Source of the DNA: Mesorhizobium sp. ES1-4
Lineage (GTDB): Bacteria; Pseudomonadota; Alphaproteobacteria; Rhizobiales; Rhizobiaceae
Length of the DNA stretch: 64,000 nt
Assembly: GCF_020164745.1 (NCBI RefSeq)
Contig: NZ_JAIUGV010000008.1
Coordinates: 248,001 to 312,000 of the forward strand
Direction: 5' to 3'
Part shown: in pieces, positions 8,218 through 18,336 of the stretch
Numbering within the stretch: the stretch's first letter is position 1
Layout of the letters: each line of letters starts with the position of its first letter
Translations under genes and position numbers: made by a program
Notes under the pieces: model-generated
Told to the model about the DNA's origin: nothing
Seen by the model: the letters and a program-made list of their open reading frames with translations, nothing else
Database searches by the model: none

Positions 8218-8490
8218 ATGCCGAAACGGTGGACTTTATCGGTGGGAGCCAGACCCGCGGAGCCGGAAATGCTGAGCATGCTGTCGTCGCTGAAAGCCCT
8301 GTTCGCCATTTCGTCGGATGACACACGCGGCGACATCGATACGCTGAGGTGGCTGACCGATCCGCTTGCGCATCCCGCGCTGGAGGCGATGTCGGAGCGC
8401 GAGCTTGGTGATGTGCCATTCCGGTTGACGGCGCGGCGGACCTTGCATGAGACTATTTCGCTGAGCGCCGGTTTCGGCGGGCGCTGCTGA
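8218..8490 (+). CDS. Small DUF1127-like protein
   Basis: Predicted protein of 90 aa. The middle region, LEAMSERELGDVPFR, resembles the LxxMSDRELADIGL core of DUF1127 proteins, small arginine-containing regulators common in rhizobia, but the rest is not typical and the match is by eye. It starts 45 bp from the divergent LysR gene, which may control it. A longer frame open to 7456 on this strand is antisense to the LysR gene and is not the gene. Confidence 0.5.
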   Translation: MPKRWTLSVGARPAEPEMLSMLSSLKALFAISSDDTRGDIDTLRWLTDPLAHPALEAMSERELGDVPFRLTARRTLHETISLSAGFGGRC

Positions 8491-8562
8491 ACGCGCGACC
8501 CCTGCACTGGCCCAACACAAGGCGGATTGTTTCACCCGCTCGCGCATTTATTGTGCACTGCA

Positions 8563-9723
8563 ATGAACTCGGCCTCATCGACAGCGCTTCGCTACGCCTT
8601 CGCCGGCATGATCGCCATGGCCGTCGCCATGGGAATAGGCCGCTTCGTCTACACGCCGATCCTGCCCGGCATGATGGAGGAACTGCATCTGTCGCCCGCC
8701 GATGCCGGCTGGATCGCTTCCGCCAACTATCTCGGCTACCTCGTCGGCGCGTTGGTGGCGGCGGGCAACTGGGCGCATGGACGCGAGCGTTTGCTGATGC
8801 TGGCCGCCCTTGGCGCAAGTGCCGTGCTGGCCGCCCTGATGGGCCTGACCGGCGCCATGGCCGCCTTTCTCGCCATCCGTTTTCTGGCCGGTCTGGCGAG
8901 CGCCTTCGTCATGGTATTCATGGCCAGCATCGTCTTCAGCCATATCGGGGCGGCCCGGCGTGGCGACCTGCAGGCCTGGCATTTCGGCGGCGTCGGCCTC
9001 GGCATCGCGATATCGGCGGCAATGATGGCCGTGCTGGTCACCGAGCATGCCGGCTGGGCGCAGGGCTGGCTGTGGTCGGGCGCGATTTCGGCTTGCGGCT
9101 TCGTCGCCGTGGCGCTGCTGGTGGACCAGGGTCCGCTCACCGACGGCGCAGCCCGCCATGAACCGGCGCTGCCGAAAGACCGGTCGCTGATGAAGCTGAT
9201 CGTTGCCTATGGCCTGTTTGGTTTCGGCTATGTGGTAACGGCGACCTTCCTCGTCGCCATCGTGCGGCAAGGCGGCGGCAGCCGCGTTTTCGAGGCCGTG
9301 GTGTGGATGGTTGCCGGCCTTGCCGGTTTCCCTTCGGTCTGGCTGTGGCAGAAGATATCGGCGCGGATCGGGCTTTATGCCGCCTATGCCTTGGGATGCT
9401 TCGTCGAAGTTGTCGGTGTTACCGCGAGTGTTGCCGCCGACGGGCGCACGGGGCCGCTGCTTGGGGGCGTACTGCTCGGCGGCACCTTCATCGCGGTCAC
9501 CGCGTTGGGCCTGCAGGCGGCACGGCAACAGGCGCCAGGGTCACCCCGGCGCATCTTTGCCTTGATGACCGCTTCCTTCGGTCTTGGCCAGATCATAGGC
9601 CCGATCGCGGCCGGGCTTCTGGCCCAGGCGTCGGGCAATTTCTTCCTCGCCTCCATCGTCGCCGCGGCCGTCCTGGTCGTGTCCGGCGCCGTCACGTGGT
9701 CGGCTGCGCCAAAATCGCCATGA
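8563..9723 (+). CDS. MFS transporter, YbfB/YjiJ family
   Basis: Inner-membrane transporter of 386 aa with about 12 hydrophobic segments. The first segments (FAGMIAMAVAMGIGRFVYTP, then ILPGMMEEL, then GWIASANYLGYLVGAL) match the YbfB/YjiJ branch of the major facilitator superfamily, where the GRF-YTPxLP motif is typical. The substrate is unknown; members are treated as putative drug or sugar exporters. The ATG at 8563 has no clear ribosome-binding site. It is 72 bp after the DUF1127-like gene and could share its transcript. Confidence 0.88.
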   Translation: MNSASSTALRYAFAGMIAMAVAMGIGRFVYTPILPGMMEELHLSPADAGWIASANYLGYLVGALVAAGNWAHGRERLLMLAALGASAVLAALMGLTGAMAAFLAIRFLAGLASAFVMVFMASIVFSHIGAARRGDLQAWHFGGVGLGIAISAAMMAVLVTEHAGWAQGWLWSGAISACGFVAVALLVDQGPLTDGAARHEPALPKDRSLMKLIVAYGLFGFGYVVTATFLVAIVRQGGGSRVFEAVVWMVAGLAGFPSVWLWQKISARIGLYAAYALGCFVEVVGVTASVAADGRTGPLLGGVLLGGTFIAVTALGLQAARQQAPGSPRRIFALMTASFGLGQIIGPIAAGLLAQASGNFFLASIVAAAVLVVSGAVTWSAAPKSP

Positions 9724-9836
9724 TTGTGGTCTTGCTCTGCACCTGGGTCCGGGCAGGCATTTTCTTTCCCTCTAATGTGTGACCTTATGCCCGCGATAGT
9801 CAGCTGATTTGCGCACCGACCGAGGAATTCGCCACA

Positions 9837-11096
9837 GTGTTCGTATCCTTCTTCCCGCAGCCGAAGCTCTTCTTTTCCTCGGCCGCCATCTGGAGTCTTG
9901 CGGCGGTCTTGTTCTGGTTTTTCGGCGGTGAGCAATTGGGAGCGGTTTTCGGTCTGCCGCCGGCCGCCGCGGGGGCGCCGCCGATCATTGGCATCGCTGT
10001 TCTGGTGTCAAAGCCGTTCCTCTGGTTCTATATCTATTTCGTGGCCTGCGTGGCCATCTTCTACGCGTTCTGGAGTTGGTATTCGCCGCATCCATGGCAG
10101 CGCTGGTCGATCCTGATGACGGCGGTCATCCTGTTCTTCATCTATTTCAACGTGCAGGTCAGCGTCGCCGTCAACGCCTGGTACGGTCCGTTCTTCGACT
10201 ATGTACAGGGGTTGATGTCGGGGACCGGAAAGTCGACGAATGCGGAGTTCTACACCGGATTGGCCGACTTCTCATGGCTGGCGCTGGTCGGCATGAACGT
10301 GCAGGTGGTCAACGCCTTCATCGTCAGCCACTGGATCTTCCGCTGGCGCACTGCGATGAACAATTACTTTATCGAGAACTGGAGCAGGCTTCGCCATATC
10401 GAGGGCGCCTCGCAGCGTATCCAGGAAGACACGATGCGGTTCTCTCAGATCATGGAGGATCTCGGTTCCAGCTTCGTCCAGTCGATCATGACCCTGATCG
10501 CCTTCCTGCCGGTGATGATCCAGTTGCAGGCCCACATCAGCGAACTGCCGATCATCGGCGCGATCCCTCAGCCATTGGTGGTTGCGGCGCTTGCCTGGTG
10601 TCTGTTCGGCACCATCTCGGTGATGATTGCCGGCATGAAGCTTCCGGGGCTACAGTTCCGCAACCAGCGCGTCGAAGCCGCCTACCGCAAGGAACTGGTC
10701 TATGGCGAGGACCATATGGACAGGGCGCAACCCGCCACCACCGCAGAGCTGTTCGCAAATGTCCGGCACAATTATTTCCGGCTCTATTTCCACTACATCT
10801 ATTTCAACGTCGTCCGGTATACCTACCTGCAGGCCGACAACATTTTCTCGCTGCTGATCCTGGGTCCATCGCTGGTCGCGCACAAGATAACGTTCGGCGC
10901 CTTGAACCAGATATCGAACGCATTCGGCAAGGTGACGGGTTCGCTGCAATTCCTGCTGACCTCCTGGTCGACAATCGTCGAACTTCAGTCGGTGCACAAA
11001 CGCCTGCGTGCCTTCGAGGCGACGCTGCAGGGCGAACCACTGCCTGATATCGATCAGCGCTATCTGGCAAGACGGGGCGCCGAGGATCCGGCTTGA
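9837..11096 (+). CDS. bacA: BacA/SbmA-type peptide transporter
   Basis: Inner-membrane peptide importer of 419 aa, the length of Sinorhizobium BacA (420 aa). The family takes up antimicrobial and nodule-specific peptides, and is needed for bacteroid survival in some legumes and for very-long-chain fatty acid modification of lipid A. It has the ABC-transporter-like membrane fold without an ATPase domain: FWSWYSPHPWQRWSI and FYTGLADFSWLALVGMNV near the N-terminus, and the conserved WRTAMNNYFIENW block. The start is GTG at 9837. Assignment to BacA/SbmA is clear; whether it is the symbiotic copy or a second SbmA-like paralogue cannot be told here. Confidence 0.9.
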   Translation: MFVSFFPQPKLFFSSAAIWSLAAVLFWFFGGEQLGAVFGLPPAAAGAPPIIGIAVLVSKPFLWFYIYFVACVAIFYAFWSWYSPHPWQRWSILMTAVILFFIYFNVQVSVAVNAWYGPFFDYVQGLMSGTGKSTNAEFYTGLADFSWLALVGMNVQVVNAFIVSHWIFRWRTAMNNYFIENWSRLRHIEGASQRIQEDTMRFSQIMEDLGSSFVQSIMTLIAFLPVMIQLQAHISELPIIGAIPQPLVVAALAWCLFGTISVMIAGMKLPGLQFRNQRVEAAYRKELVYGEDHMDRAQPATTAELFANVRHNYFRLYFHYIYFNVVRYTYLQADNIFSLLILGPSLVAHKITFGALNQISNAFGKVTGSLQFLLTSWSTIVELQSVHKRLRAFEATLQGEPLPDIDQRYLARRGAEDPA

Positions 11097-11124
11097 GAAT
11101 GCTTCGAAAAAGAGGGGTGGCGGC

Positions 11125-12144
11125 TCAACCGCCAATCGTCGACTGTGTCTGGTTGCCGTCCCGCCGCTCGACATAGTCGCGAAAACTGATGCATTCGACG
11201 TCGGCCTTGACGCAGACATCGCCGGCAAAGCGCTCCAGCGCGTTCCAATAGGCGCCGTCATTCATCAGCGTGAAGTGGAAGCCGAGTTCCAGCGGGATGC
11301 GTTTGCCCTGATATTGCGTGTCGAAGGCAGCGCGAAACGCCTGGTAGGTCCGGTCGGCGAATTCGCTCGCCTCGCTCGGTCGCTCGAAGCCGCCGGAATG
11401 CCGGACATAGAGATTGTAGTCCATGGCGATCACCGGCCGCGATTTCGGCCCTTCCGGGATCTGCGGCAGGGAAAAGCGGGTTATGCCGCCGACGGTTGGC
11501 GGCAGGGCAGGGCCGTTTGAAACGCCGCTGGCGTCGAAATGATAGCCGGCTGCCGGCAGTGCCTCGTAAAGCGCCTTGCTTGTCGACAGATACGGCGCCC
11601 GGAAACCCAGCACCGCATGCCGCGCGAGATCGCGCCAGCCCTCGGGTTCGGGCGCAATGCCGTTGATCGCATAGGCGTTCTCTAAAATGTGCTCGAACGA
11701 AGCGAATTCTTTCAGCCAGTCGGCCTTGCTCCAGTCCTTGCCGTCGAAATGGCCGCAGGCGTGGCTGGCGATGTCGTGGCCCTCATGGACGGCGAGGCCG
11801 ATCTGTTCCAGCCGCTCGGCCACTTCCTGCCTGGAGGCGGCAAAGCCGATATTGGATTTGCCCGCGGTCTTGCCTGGCGCGGTGTATTGGCCGCGTGTCT
11901 CGGGCGACAACAGGAAGACGCACGACAGGAAATAGGTGAAATGCGCGCCGGTGCGTTGGGCCAGCGCCCGGCTGCGTTTCCACTGCGAGATGTCGCGGGC
12001 GCTGTCGAAGGAGATGATGACGATCTGCTTCGGCTTTGCCGATGCCGGTGGCGCGGGCGGGTCGGCCAAGGCCGCGCCGGTGGCGGCGAGCGAGGCAAGC
12101 GACAACGCAACAACGCGGGACAAACAAAGCATCGGCAGATTCAA
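11125..12144 (-). CDS. Secreted polysaccharide deacetylase (NodB-fold)
   Basis: Exported carbohydrate esterase of 339 aa. A signal peptide covers about residues 1-28 (hydrophobic run ending ALADPP). The NodB homology region shows the metal/catalytic Asp in IISFDSARD and the zinc pair in SHACGHFDG (His-x3-His), preceded by HEGHDIA. RAPYLSTSKALYEALPAAGY fits motif 3 of the family. It likely removes acetyl groups from an envelope or exogenous amino-sugar polymer. It is tail-to-tail with bacA, only 28 bp between stops, and divergent from the YfgM-like gene. It is not nodB itself: that protein is ~220 aa and not exported. Confidence 0.8.
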   Translation of the reverse strand: MNLPMLCLSRVVALSLASLAATGAALADPPAPPASAKPKQIVIISFDSARDISQWKRSRALAQRTGAHFTYFLSCVFLLSPETRGQYTAPGKTAGKSNIGFAASRQEVAERLEQIGLAVHEGHDIASHACGHFDGKDWSKADWLKEFASFEHILENAYAINGIAPEPEGWRDLARHAVLGFRAPYLSTSKALYEALPAAGYHFDASGVSNGPALPPTVGGITRFSLPQIPEGPKSRPVIAMDYNLYVRHSGGFERPSEASEFADRTYQAFRAAFDTQYQGKRIPLELGFHFTLMNDGAYWNALERFAGDVCVKADVECISFRDYVERRDGNQTQSTIGG

Positions 12145-12323
12145 GGCTCCGGGTGGTCGGCAAGCCGGCTATCGCGAAAATGTGGCGCGGGTGCGATTGG
12201 GGTTTTCGTGGCTTTGCCCCGGCAATGGCCGATTTTCCGCTCGAACCCCTTCCATGCCGACAAAATTTCGCTAAAACGCGGGCTCATGAACCGCCCCGGC
12301 CCGGGGCAGGAATGGTTTGATTG

Positions 12324-12989
12324 ATGTCCGACGACAGTTTTATCCGTGAAGTCAATGACGAGATGCGTCGCGAGCAGGCGCAGAAGCTGTGGGACCGTTT
12401 CGGCCCGGCCTTGCTTGTGGTTGCCGTCCTCGTGGTGCTCGGCACCGCCGCCGTCGTCGGCTATCGCTATTGGGACGAAACGCGCGCCAACCGCTCCGGC
12501 GATGCCTTTTCGCAGGCACTGAAGCTTGCCAATGATGGTAAGAGCAATGACGCGCTGGCCGCGCTCGATCAATTGGAAAAGGATGGCTACGGCGCCTATC
12601 CGCTGCTCGCCCGCATGCGCGCCGCGACCGTCAAGGCCAACAAGGGCGACGTCGATGCCGCCGTCAAGGATTTCGACGATGTCGCCGCCGACACCGCAAT
12701 TCCCCAAGGCCTGCGCGACATGGCGCGGTTGAGGGCGGCGCTGCTGCTCGTCGATCACGGCTCTTTCGCGGATGTCTCCAGCCGCGTCGAGGCGTTGACC
12801 TCGGACACCAATCCGTTGCGCGCCACGGCGCGTGAGGCGCTCGGGCTTGCCGCCTGGAAGGAAGGCAAGGCCCAGGACGCGCTGAAGCTGTTCGACCAGA
12901 TCGCCGCCGATGACGGCGCCCCGCGCAACGCGCGCGAGCGGGCGACCTTGATGTCCGAGTTGATTCGCGGGTCGGGCAGTGCATCGTGA
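12324..12989 (+). CDS. YfgM-like tetratricopeptide membrane protein
   Basis: Membrane-anchored TPR protein of 221 aa. A short cytoplasmic N-terminus ([18 protein letters not shown]) is followed by one transmembrane helix at about residues 28-50 and then a periplasmic helical-repeat domain (TPR_21 type). E. coli YfgM of this architecture associates with the SecYEG translocon and periplasmic chaperones. It precedes der, as the yfgM-bamB-der order does in many proteobacteria, although bamB is missing here. Its stop overlaps the GTG of der (GTGA). Confidence 0.85.
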   Translation: MSDDSFIREVNDEMRREQAQKLWDRFGPALLVVAVLVVLGTAAVVGYRYWDETRANRSGDAFSQALKLANDGKSNDALAALDQLEKDGYGAYPLLARMRAATVKANKGDVDAAVKDFDDVAADTAIPQGLRDMARLRAALLLVDHGSFADVSSRVEALTSDTNPLRATAREALGLAAWKEGKAQDALKLFDQIAADDGAPRNARERATLMSELIRGSGSAS

Positions 12990-14422
12990 CCTTCAAAGTC
13001 GCCATCATAGGCAGACCTAACGTCGGCAAATCGACGCTTTTCAATCGGCTGGTGGGAAGGAAGCTGGCGCTTGTCGACGACACGCCGGGCGTCACCCGGG
13101 ACCGCCGCGTCCACGCCGCCAAGCTTTACGATCTTCATTTCGACGTCATCGACACCGCGGGCTTCGAGGATGCCGGCGCTTCGACCTTGCCGGGCCGCAT
13201 GCGTGCGCAGACCGAAATCGCCATCCGCGATGCGGATCTGATCTTTTTCACGATCGACGCCAAGTCCGGCCTGTTGCCGGATGACAGGACCTTTGCCGAG
13301 ATCGTGCGCAAATCCGGCAAGCCCGTGGTGCTGGTCGCCAACAAGGCCGAGGCGCGCGGCGCGCAAGGCGGCATGCTGGAGGCTTGGGAGCTCGGGCTTG
13401 GCGAGCCGATCCCAGTTTCGGCCGAGCACGGCCAGGGCATGCCCGACCTTCGTGACGCGGTTATCGAGGCTCTGGGCGAGGCGCGTGCTTTCGGCGAGGA
13501 TGAAGACGGCGATGACGAGGAGATCGCCGCCAGCGAAGTGCTGATCGGCGAGGATATCACCGATCCGGACGCCGAGGATGCGCCGGCCTATGACGACACC
13601 AAGCCGATGCGCATCGCTGTCGTCGGCCGGCCGAATGCCGGCAAATCGACACTGATCAACGCGCTGATCGGCGAGGAACGGTTGCTGACCGGACCGGAAG
13701 CCGGCATCACCCGCGACTCCATCTCCGTCGACTGGGATTGGCGCGGCCGCCGCATAAAGCTGTTCGATACGGCCGGCATGCGCCGCAAGGCCAGGATTCA
13801 CGAGAAGCTGGAAGTGATGTCGGTGCAGGACGGCTTGCGCGCCATCCGCTTCGCCGAGATCGTCATCATCGTGCTCGACGCCACCATTCCCTTCGAAAAG
13901 CAGGATCTGCAGATTGCCGACCTGATTATCCGCGAGGGCCGGGCACCGGTGATCGCCTTCAACAAATGGGATCTGATCGACAACCCTCAGGAGCTGTTGG
14001 CCGAACTGCGCGAGAAGACCGAGCGGCTGTTGCCGCAGGCGCGCGGCATCCAGGCCGTGCCGGTCTCGGCCGAGACCGGCCGCGGCCTCGACAAGCTGAT
14101 GGATGCGGTGCTGAAGACGCACAAGGTCTGGAACAGCCGTGTCTCCACCGGCAAGCTAAACCGCTGGCTTGAAGCCATCCTGACGCATCATCCGCCGCCC
14201 GCCGTCGCCGGGCGCCGGCTGAAGGTCAAATACGTCACCCAGGCCAAGACGCGGCCGCCGGGTTTCGTGGTCCAGTGTTCGCGGCCGGACGCGATGCCGC
14301 AAAGCTATGTGCGCTATCTCTCGAACAGCCTGCGCGAAGCCTTCGACATGCCGGGGGTGCCGATCCGCATCGCGTTGAGGACATCCGATAACCCCTTCGC
14401 CGGCCGGGCGAAGAAGCGCTGA
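12986..14422 (+). CDS. der: Ribosome biogenesis GTPase Der (EngA)
   Basis: Essential GTPase for 50S subunit assembly, 478 aa, with the diagnostic tandem G domains. The first P-loop is [12 protein letters not shown] (about residues 9-20), the second [12 protein letters not shown] (about 213-224), followed by NKWDLI in G-domain 2. A C-terminal KH-like domain binds rRNA ([19 protein letters not shown]). An acidic linker (DEDGDDEE) joins the G domains. It starts with GTG at 12986, overlapping the previous stop by four bases, so it is co-translated with the YfgM-like gene. Confidence 0.96.
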   Translation: MTFKVAIIGRPNVGKSTLFNRLVGRKLALVDDTPGVTRDRRVHAAKLYDLHFDVIDTAGFEDAGASTLPGRMRAQTEIAIRDADLIFFTIDAKSGLLPDDRTFAEIVRKSGKPVVLVANKAEARGAQGGMLEAWELGLGEPIPVSAEHGQGMPDLRDAVIEALGEARAFGEDEDGDDEEIAASEVLIGEDITDPDAEDAPAYDDTKPMRIAVVGRPNAGKSTLINALIGEERLLTGPEAGITRDSISVDWDWRGRRIKLFDTAGMRRKARIHEKLEVMSVQDGLRAIRFAEIVIIVLDATIPFEKQDLQIADLIIREGRAPVIAFNKWDLIDNPQELLAELREKTERLLPQARGIQAVPVSAETGRGLDKLMDAVLKTHKVWNSRVSTGKLNRWLEAILTHHPPPAVAGRRLKVKYVTQAKTRPPGFVVQCSRPDAMPQSYVRYLSNSLREAFDMPGVPIRIALRTSDNPFAGRAKKR

Positions 14423-14508
14423 GATTTTGGGCGGCAACGCCCATCCGAGCCTCATCCCGGATCTCTACGAGGAGCTTCGCTCTGAGATGACGACGCCGAG
14501 AGGCCGCG

Positions 14509-15429
14509 TTAAGCGACCTTCAGCGGGTTTTCTTTCATCTCGGCGTCTTCGGGCAACGCCTCGATCGCCGATTGCAGCAGGATGTCGGCCAGCCGCGCCG
14601 CGACCGGATCGAGTTCGGCATCCTTCTGATGCAGGTGCAGCACCATCTTCGGCAGCGGCGGCAGCCCGAGCATTCCGGGCGCGAGCGCCCTGACATTGGC
14701 GGGCAGGCCGACATCGGTGCGGATCGTCAGCCCGAGGCCTGCCGCCACCGCCGCCCATATGCCGCCAAGGCTGGGGCTGGAGAACGCCATGCGCCAGGGC
14801 CTCCCGGCACGATCCAGCGTCTCGGTCGCCACGGTGCGCAGCAGGCAAGGCGCCTCGAACGCCACCAGCGGCAGCGCCTCGCCATTGTGGGGGCCTGCCT
14901 CCATGGGCTTCGCCGGGCCGATCCAGCGCGCCTGCACGTCGGCGACATGCCGGCTGTAGGGCAGCGTCGTGCCGTCATGCCAGGCGAGCGCAATGTCGAG
15001 GTTGCCGGAGAGAACACGCTCGGCCAATTCGTGGCTGCGTCCGATCCGTGCTTCGATCCGAACCTTGGGATGGGCGCGGGTGAAGCGCCCGAGCACTTCC
15101 GGCAACACGGCCTCGCCGAAATCCTCCTGCAGGCCCAGTCGCACCCAGCCCTCCAGTTCGACGTCACGTATGGCGAAGGCCGCCTCGTCATTGAGTTCGA
15201 TCAGGCGCCGCGCATAGCCGAGCATCGTCTCGCCGGCTTCGGTCAGTGACAGGCCGCGCCCGGCCTTGCGGAAGATCGGCGTATTGGCCTGTTCCTCCAG
15301 CTTCTTCAACTGCGCGCTGACAGCAGAGGTCGAGCGGCCAAGCCGCTCGGCCGCCCGGGCGAAACTTCCCAGCTCCATGCCGGTGACGAAAGTCCTCAGA
15401 ACGTCGAGATCGAACGTGACACGTCGCAT
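14509..15429 (-). CDS. LysR-family transcriptional regulator
   Basis: Regulator of 306 aa: winged HTH at about residues 6-65 (LDVLRTFVTGMELGSFARAA, then STSAVSAQLKKLEEQ) and a LysR_substrate domain. The start at 15429 (MRRVTFDLDVL) gives the usual spacing to the HTH; an ATG at 15462 would add 11 residues. It is divergent from the MFS gene at 15545 across about 115 bp, the usual arrangement for a LysR protein controlling its neighbour. Effector unknown. Confidence 0.9.
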   Translation of the reverse strand: MRRVTFDLDVLRTFVTGMELGSFARAAERLGRSTSAVSAQLKKLEEQANTPIFRKAGRGLSLTEAGETMLGYARRLIELNDEAAFAIRDVELEGWVRLGLQEDFGEAVLPEVLGRFTRAHPKVRIEARIGRSHELAERVLSGNLDIALAWHDGTTLPYSRHVADVQARWIGPAKPMEAGPHNGEALPLVAFEAPCLLRTVATETLDRAGRPWRMAFSSPSLGGIWAAVAAGLGLTIRTDVGLPANVRALAPGMLGLPPLPKMVLHLHQKDAELDPVAARLADILLQSAIEALPEDAEMKENPLKVA

Positions 15430-15544
15430 GCGGTCGTCCTTGTTTTCAGGACTATTTATCAAAAACTTCCTGATTTTGTGGATGAAGCTATGGCGCTACA
15501 TCCCTTCCGTCAAGCCGCTCGACCGGCGTCACGGGAATGGAATC

Positions 15545-16840
15545 ATGTCTGCCACCGTCTCTCGCAACGACTGCCAGCCATCCGGGCGAGGCGCCGCCGC
15601 CACCGCCGCGGCCGGCCGAACCTTCGGGCCCAACCACCGCTGGAAGGTCCTGGGCATCGGAGTTGCGGCGAATGCTGGCTTCTCGGCCACCTTCTCGGGC
15701 ATACCGGCGACGGCGGTCGTGCTCCGCCAGAACTATCATTTGAGCAATGCCGAACTTGGCCTGGCGCTCGGCCTGCTCGGGCTGGGGGTTGCGCTCAGCG
15801 AACTGCCGTGGGGCCTGCTCACCGACCGCTGGGGGGATCGCCGCGTGCTTCTGATCGGCCTCGGCGCGACGGCGGCGTGGCTGCTTGCGATGGCATTGCT
15901 CGTCGTGCCGACAAGCTCGGGCATTCCCGATGTCATGCTGCTGGCAATGAGCCTGCTCGTCACGGGACTGCTCGGCGGCAGTGTCAACGGCTCGAGCGGC
16001 CGCGCCATCATGGTGTGGTTCCGGGAGAATGAGCGCGGTTTTGCCATGAGCATCAGGCAGACGGCGGTGCCGCTTGGCGGCGGCCTCGGCGCGCTCATCC
16101 TGCCTTCGCTTGCCCTGGCTTTCGGCTTTTCGGCCGTGTTCGGGCTCCTGGCGGCGGCATCCGCTCTCTCGGCCCTGTTCGCCTGGCGTTGGCTGCACGA
16201 ACCGCAGGCAGCGGTTGGCGGTCATGCCGTTTCCTCTGGTGTGACCGGGCCGGTGCCTTTGCGCAACGTCGAGGTCTGGCGCATCTCGACAGCGATCGGC
16301 CTGCTCTGCTTTCCGCAAGTGGCGGTTCTCACCTTCGCCTCGGTGTTCCTGCACGACTTCGCCGGACTTGGCACGGCGGCGATCAGCGCGAGCCTCGCGG
16401 CGGTACAGGTCGGCGCCATGGTCATGCGCGTCTGGAGCGGCCGCTTTACCGACCGCCACGGCAACCGCCGTCAGTTTCTTCGCTGGTGCAGTGCGCTGAG
16501 TGCACTGGCCTTCATGATGCTGTGGCTGCTGGTTCTGGCCGTTCCCGCAATGCCTGCCAGCCATTCCTCCCTGATCGCCATCCTGCCCTTGGTGCTTGTC
16601 GCTGCCGGCATCTCCGTCTCCGCCTGGCACGGCGTTGCCTATACCGAGCTTGCCACGCTGGCCGGTGCCGGCCATGTCGGAACGGCTCTCAGCCTTGCCA
16701 ACAGCTTTGTCTTCGTCGGCTTCTTCCTGGTTCCGGTGGCCATTCCAGGCCTGCTGCGCCTCTGGTCATGGCCCGGCGTCTGGCTGTCGGCAGCCGCCTG
16801 CGCCCTGGTCGCCTGGCCGATCTTCCTGAGGCGGGCCTGA
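15545..16840 (+). CDS. MFS transporter (CynX/NimT-like or related)
   Basis: Inner-membrane major facilitator of 431 aa with about 12 hydrophobic helices. It shows the loop 2-3 signature region (LPWGLLTDRWGDRRVLLIG, the G-x3-DRxGxRR motif) and a repeated weaker version in the second half (RVWSGRFTDRHGNRRQF). The N-terminal ~35 residues are hydrophilic. The ATG at 15545 was chosen because the open frame further upstream runs into the regulator. It is the likely target of the divergent LysR regulator. Substrate not predictable. Confidence 0.87.
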   Translation: MSATVSRNDCQPSGRGAAATAAAGRTFGPNHRWKVLGIGVAANAGFSATFSGIPATAVVLRQNYHLSNAELGLALGLLGLGVALSELPWGLLTDRWGDRRVLLIGLGATAAWLLAMALLVVPTSSGIPDVMLLAMSLLVTGLLGGSVNGSSGRAIMVWFRENERGFAMSIRQTAVPLGGGLGALILPSLALAFGFSAVFGLLAAASALSALFAWRWLHEPQAAVGGHAVSSGVTGPVPLRNVEVWRISTAIGLLCFPQVAVLTFASVFLHDFAGLGTAAISASLAAVQVGAMVMRVWSGRFTDRHGNRRQFLRWCSALSALAFMMLWLLVLAVPAMPASHSSLIAILPLVLVAAGISVSAWHGVAYTELATLAGAGHVGTALSLANSFVFVGFFLVPVAIPGLLRLWSWPGVWLSAAACALVAWPIFLRRA

Positions 16841-16983
16841 GCTTCCGCCGCACAATCGCCCGACTTCGAAGCCACGACCGCTAGCCGACTGAGAAAACCC
16901 GACCAATCCCGTTAACGTCCCATCAAGGTTAATGCATCAATTTGCTCTCCAGTGGGGTCAGTAGCGTTCCTGGAGAGAGTTCC

Positions 16984-18165
16984 GTGCATCGACGTGTCTT
17001 GAAGCGGCTGCTGGCCGCCGCCGGTGAGAAACGCGGCCTTGTGTCTCCGTTCATCATCGGTCTCGGTATCTGGATCGGCTTTCCGACCGTCGTCGCCTAC
17101 CAGGACATGACAAGCCTCGTTTCCGGCCTTGAATCGCCGACCACGCGCTGGAATTCCTATGTCGAGAAATCGGTCGCCGGCTCGGTCCACGCCGCCGAGA
17201 TGCCCTTCGTCGATTCCGACGTCACCGGCTCGATCTCGGGTTCCGGCGTTCGCCTTCCCGGTATCGGCTCCGTCTCGTTCCGGGGCAAGGGCGGCAAGGT
17301 CAGCGGATCGCCCGACGAGGATCGCGTCGTGCGCGCCGACAAGAAGGGCCGCATCGTCCAGGTCTCCCCCGTGGCCCCGCCGAAGAACTTCAATGCCGGC
17401 TCGATCTTCCAGCGGACCTCCTCGCTGATGCGGCCTAGCATGGACAGCGGCCTGAAAATGGCGTTCGCCAAGCCCCAGATCAAAGGCAAGGAGATCCAGA
17501 TCGCAGCGGAATTCCATGTCCGTGAGGACAAGAAGCCGGATCCCGGCGTGCCGGCCATGCTTGCCGCCCTGGTCAACAACGATCATCCCGATGTGCTGGC
17601 GACCGCCTATGCGCAATCCAAACCGGACTATGCCAAGGCTTCGCCGTTCGAGGCCCTGCTTCAGGACGAAGAGCCCAACAACGGCCGCTTCATTCCGCCG
17701 ATGGCCAAGGGCGATCACGCCTGGATCCAGAATCCGCTTCCGGCAAGCGTCTTCTCGAAGCCGGAGCAGAAATGCCTGGCCAACGGCATCTATTTCGAGG
17801 CGCGCGGCGAAACCGTGCGCGGTCAGGCCGCCGTTGCCCAGGTCATCCTCAACCGGGTCCGCAATCCCGCCTATCCGGATTCGATCTGCGGCGTCGTTTA
17901 CCAGAACGACAACTGGTTCAACCGCTGTCAGTTTTCATTCGCTTGCGACGGCAGGAAAAAGCGCATCGACAATCCTGTCGCCTACAAGACCGCCCAGGAT
18001 GTCGGCATGGCTGTGACCGCCGGCAAGATCTTCATCCCGGAGGTCGGGTCGTCCACCCACTACTATGCCAACTATGTCCATCCCGGTTGGGCGCGCACGA
18101 TGCAGAAGATGACCAAGATCGGCCTGCATATCTTCTACCGCACCTATGGCGGCGGCTGGAGCTGA
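16984..18165 (+). CDS. SleB-type cell wall hydrolase
   Basis: Peptidoglycan hydrolase (Hydrolase_2/SleB domain) of 393 aa, probably membrane-anchored: one hydrophobic helix at about residues 20-37 and a long periplasmic linker. The catalytic domain fills the C-terminal ~140 residues: CLANGIYFEARGE (catalytic Glu), RGQAAVAQVILNRVRNPAYP, then CQFSFACDG and STHYYANYVHPGW. SleB and CwlJ relatives are lytic transglycosylases; in rhizobia they are thought to remodel the wall. The start is GTG at 16984, with GGAGAGAG just upstream. It stands alone, before the atp operon. Confidence 0.9.
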   Translation: MHRRVLKRLLAAAGEKRGLVSPFIIGLGIWIGFPTVVAYQDMTSLVSGLESPTTRWNSYVEKSVAGSVHAAEMPFVDSDVTGSISGSGVRLPGIGSVSFRGKGGKVSGSPDEDRVVRADKKGRIVQVSPVAPPKNFNAGSIFQRTSSLMRPSMDSGLKMAFAKPQIKGKEIQIAAEFHVREDKKPDPGVPAMLAALVNNDHPDVLATAYAQSKPDYAKASPFEALLQDEEPNNGRFIPPMAKGDHAWIQNPLPASVFSKPEQKCLANGIYFEARGETVRGQAAVAQVILNRVRNPAYPDSICGVVYQNDNWFNRCQFSFACDGRKKRIDNPVAYKTAQDVGMAVTAGKIFIPEVGSSTHYYANYVHPGWARTMQKMTKIGLHIFYRTYGGGWS

Positions 18166-18336
18166 GCGAGCCGCGGCGCGCTGGTCTTTTCAGGAGGCCG
18201 GGCGGTCGATTGGCGAGCCATTGCCGCGGGGATTCGCGCGATGCATCCCCGTCACCACGGCGGGCACGATGTCGCACCTCGCTAGTGGGCTGATTTTATT
18301 AGCTAAAATACATGGCGATGAACTTCCATCCGTGGC

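Noticed and set aside
7456-8490. 344-codon plus-strand frame
   Set aside because: Its first ~700 nt are antisense to the LysR gene and read as low-complexity Arg/Gly/Ala-rich protein. Only the end (from 8218) is kept as a small gene.
10076-11047. 323-codon frame inside bacA
   Set aside because: Same strand but shifted frame of a clear BacA/SbmA gene, with a typical high-GC Arg/His/Pro-rich composition.
15488-16675. 395-codon minus-strand frame
   Set aside because: Antisense to the MFS transporter; a Gln/Arg/Asp-rich product typical of the reverse frame of membrane-protein genes.
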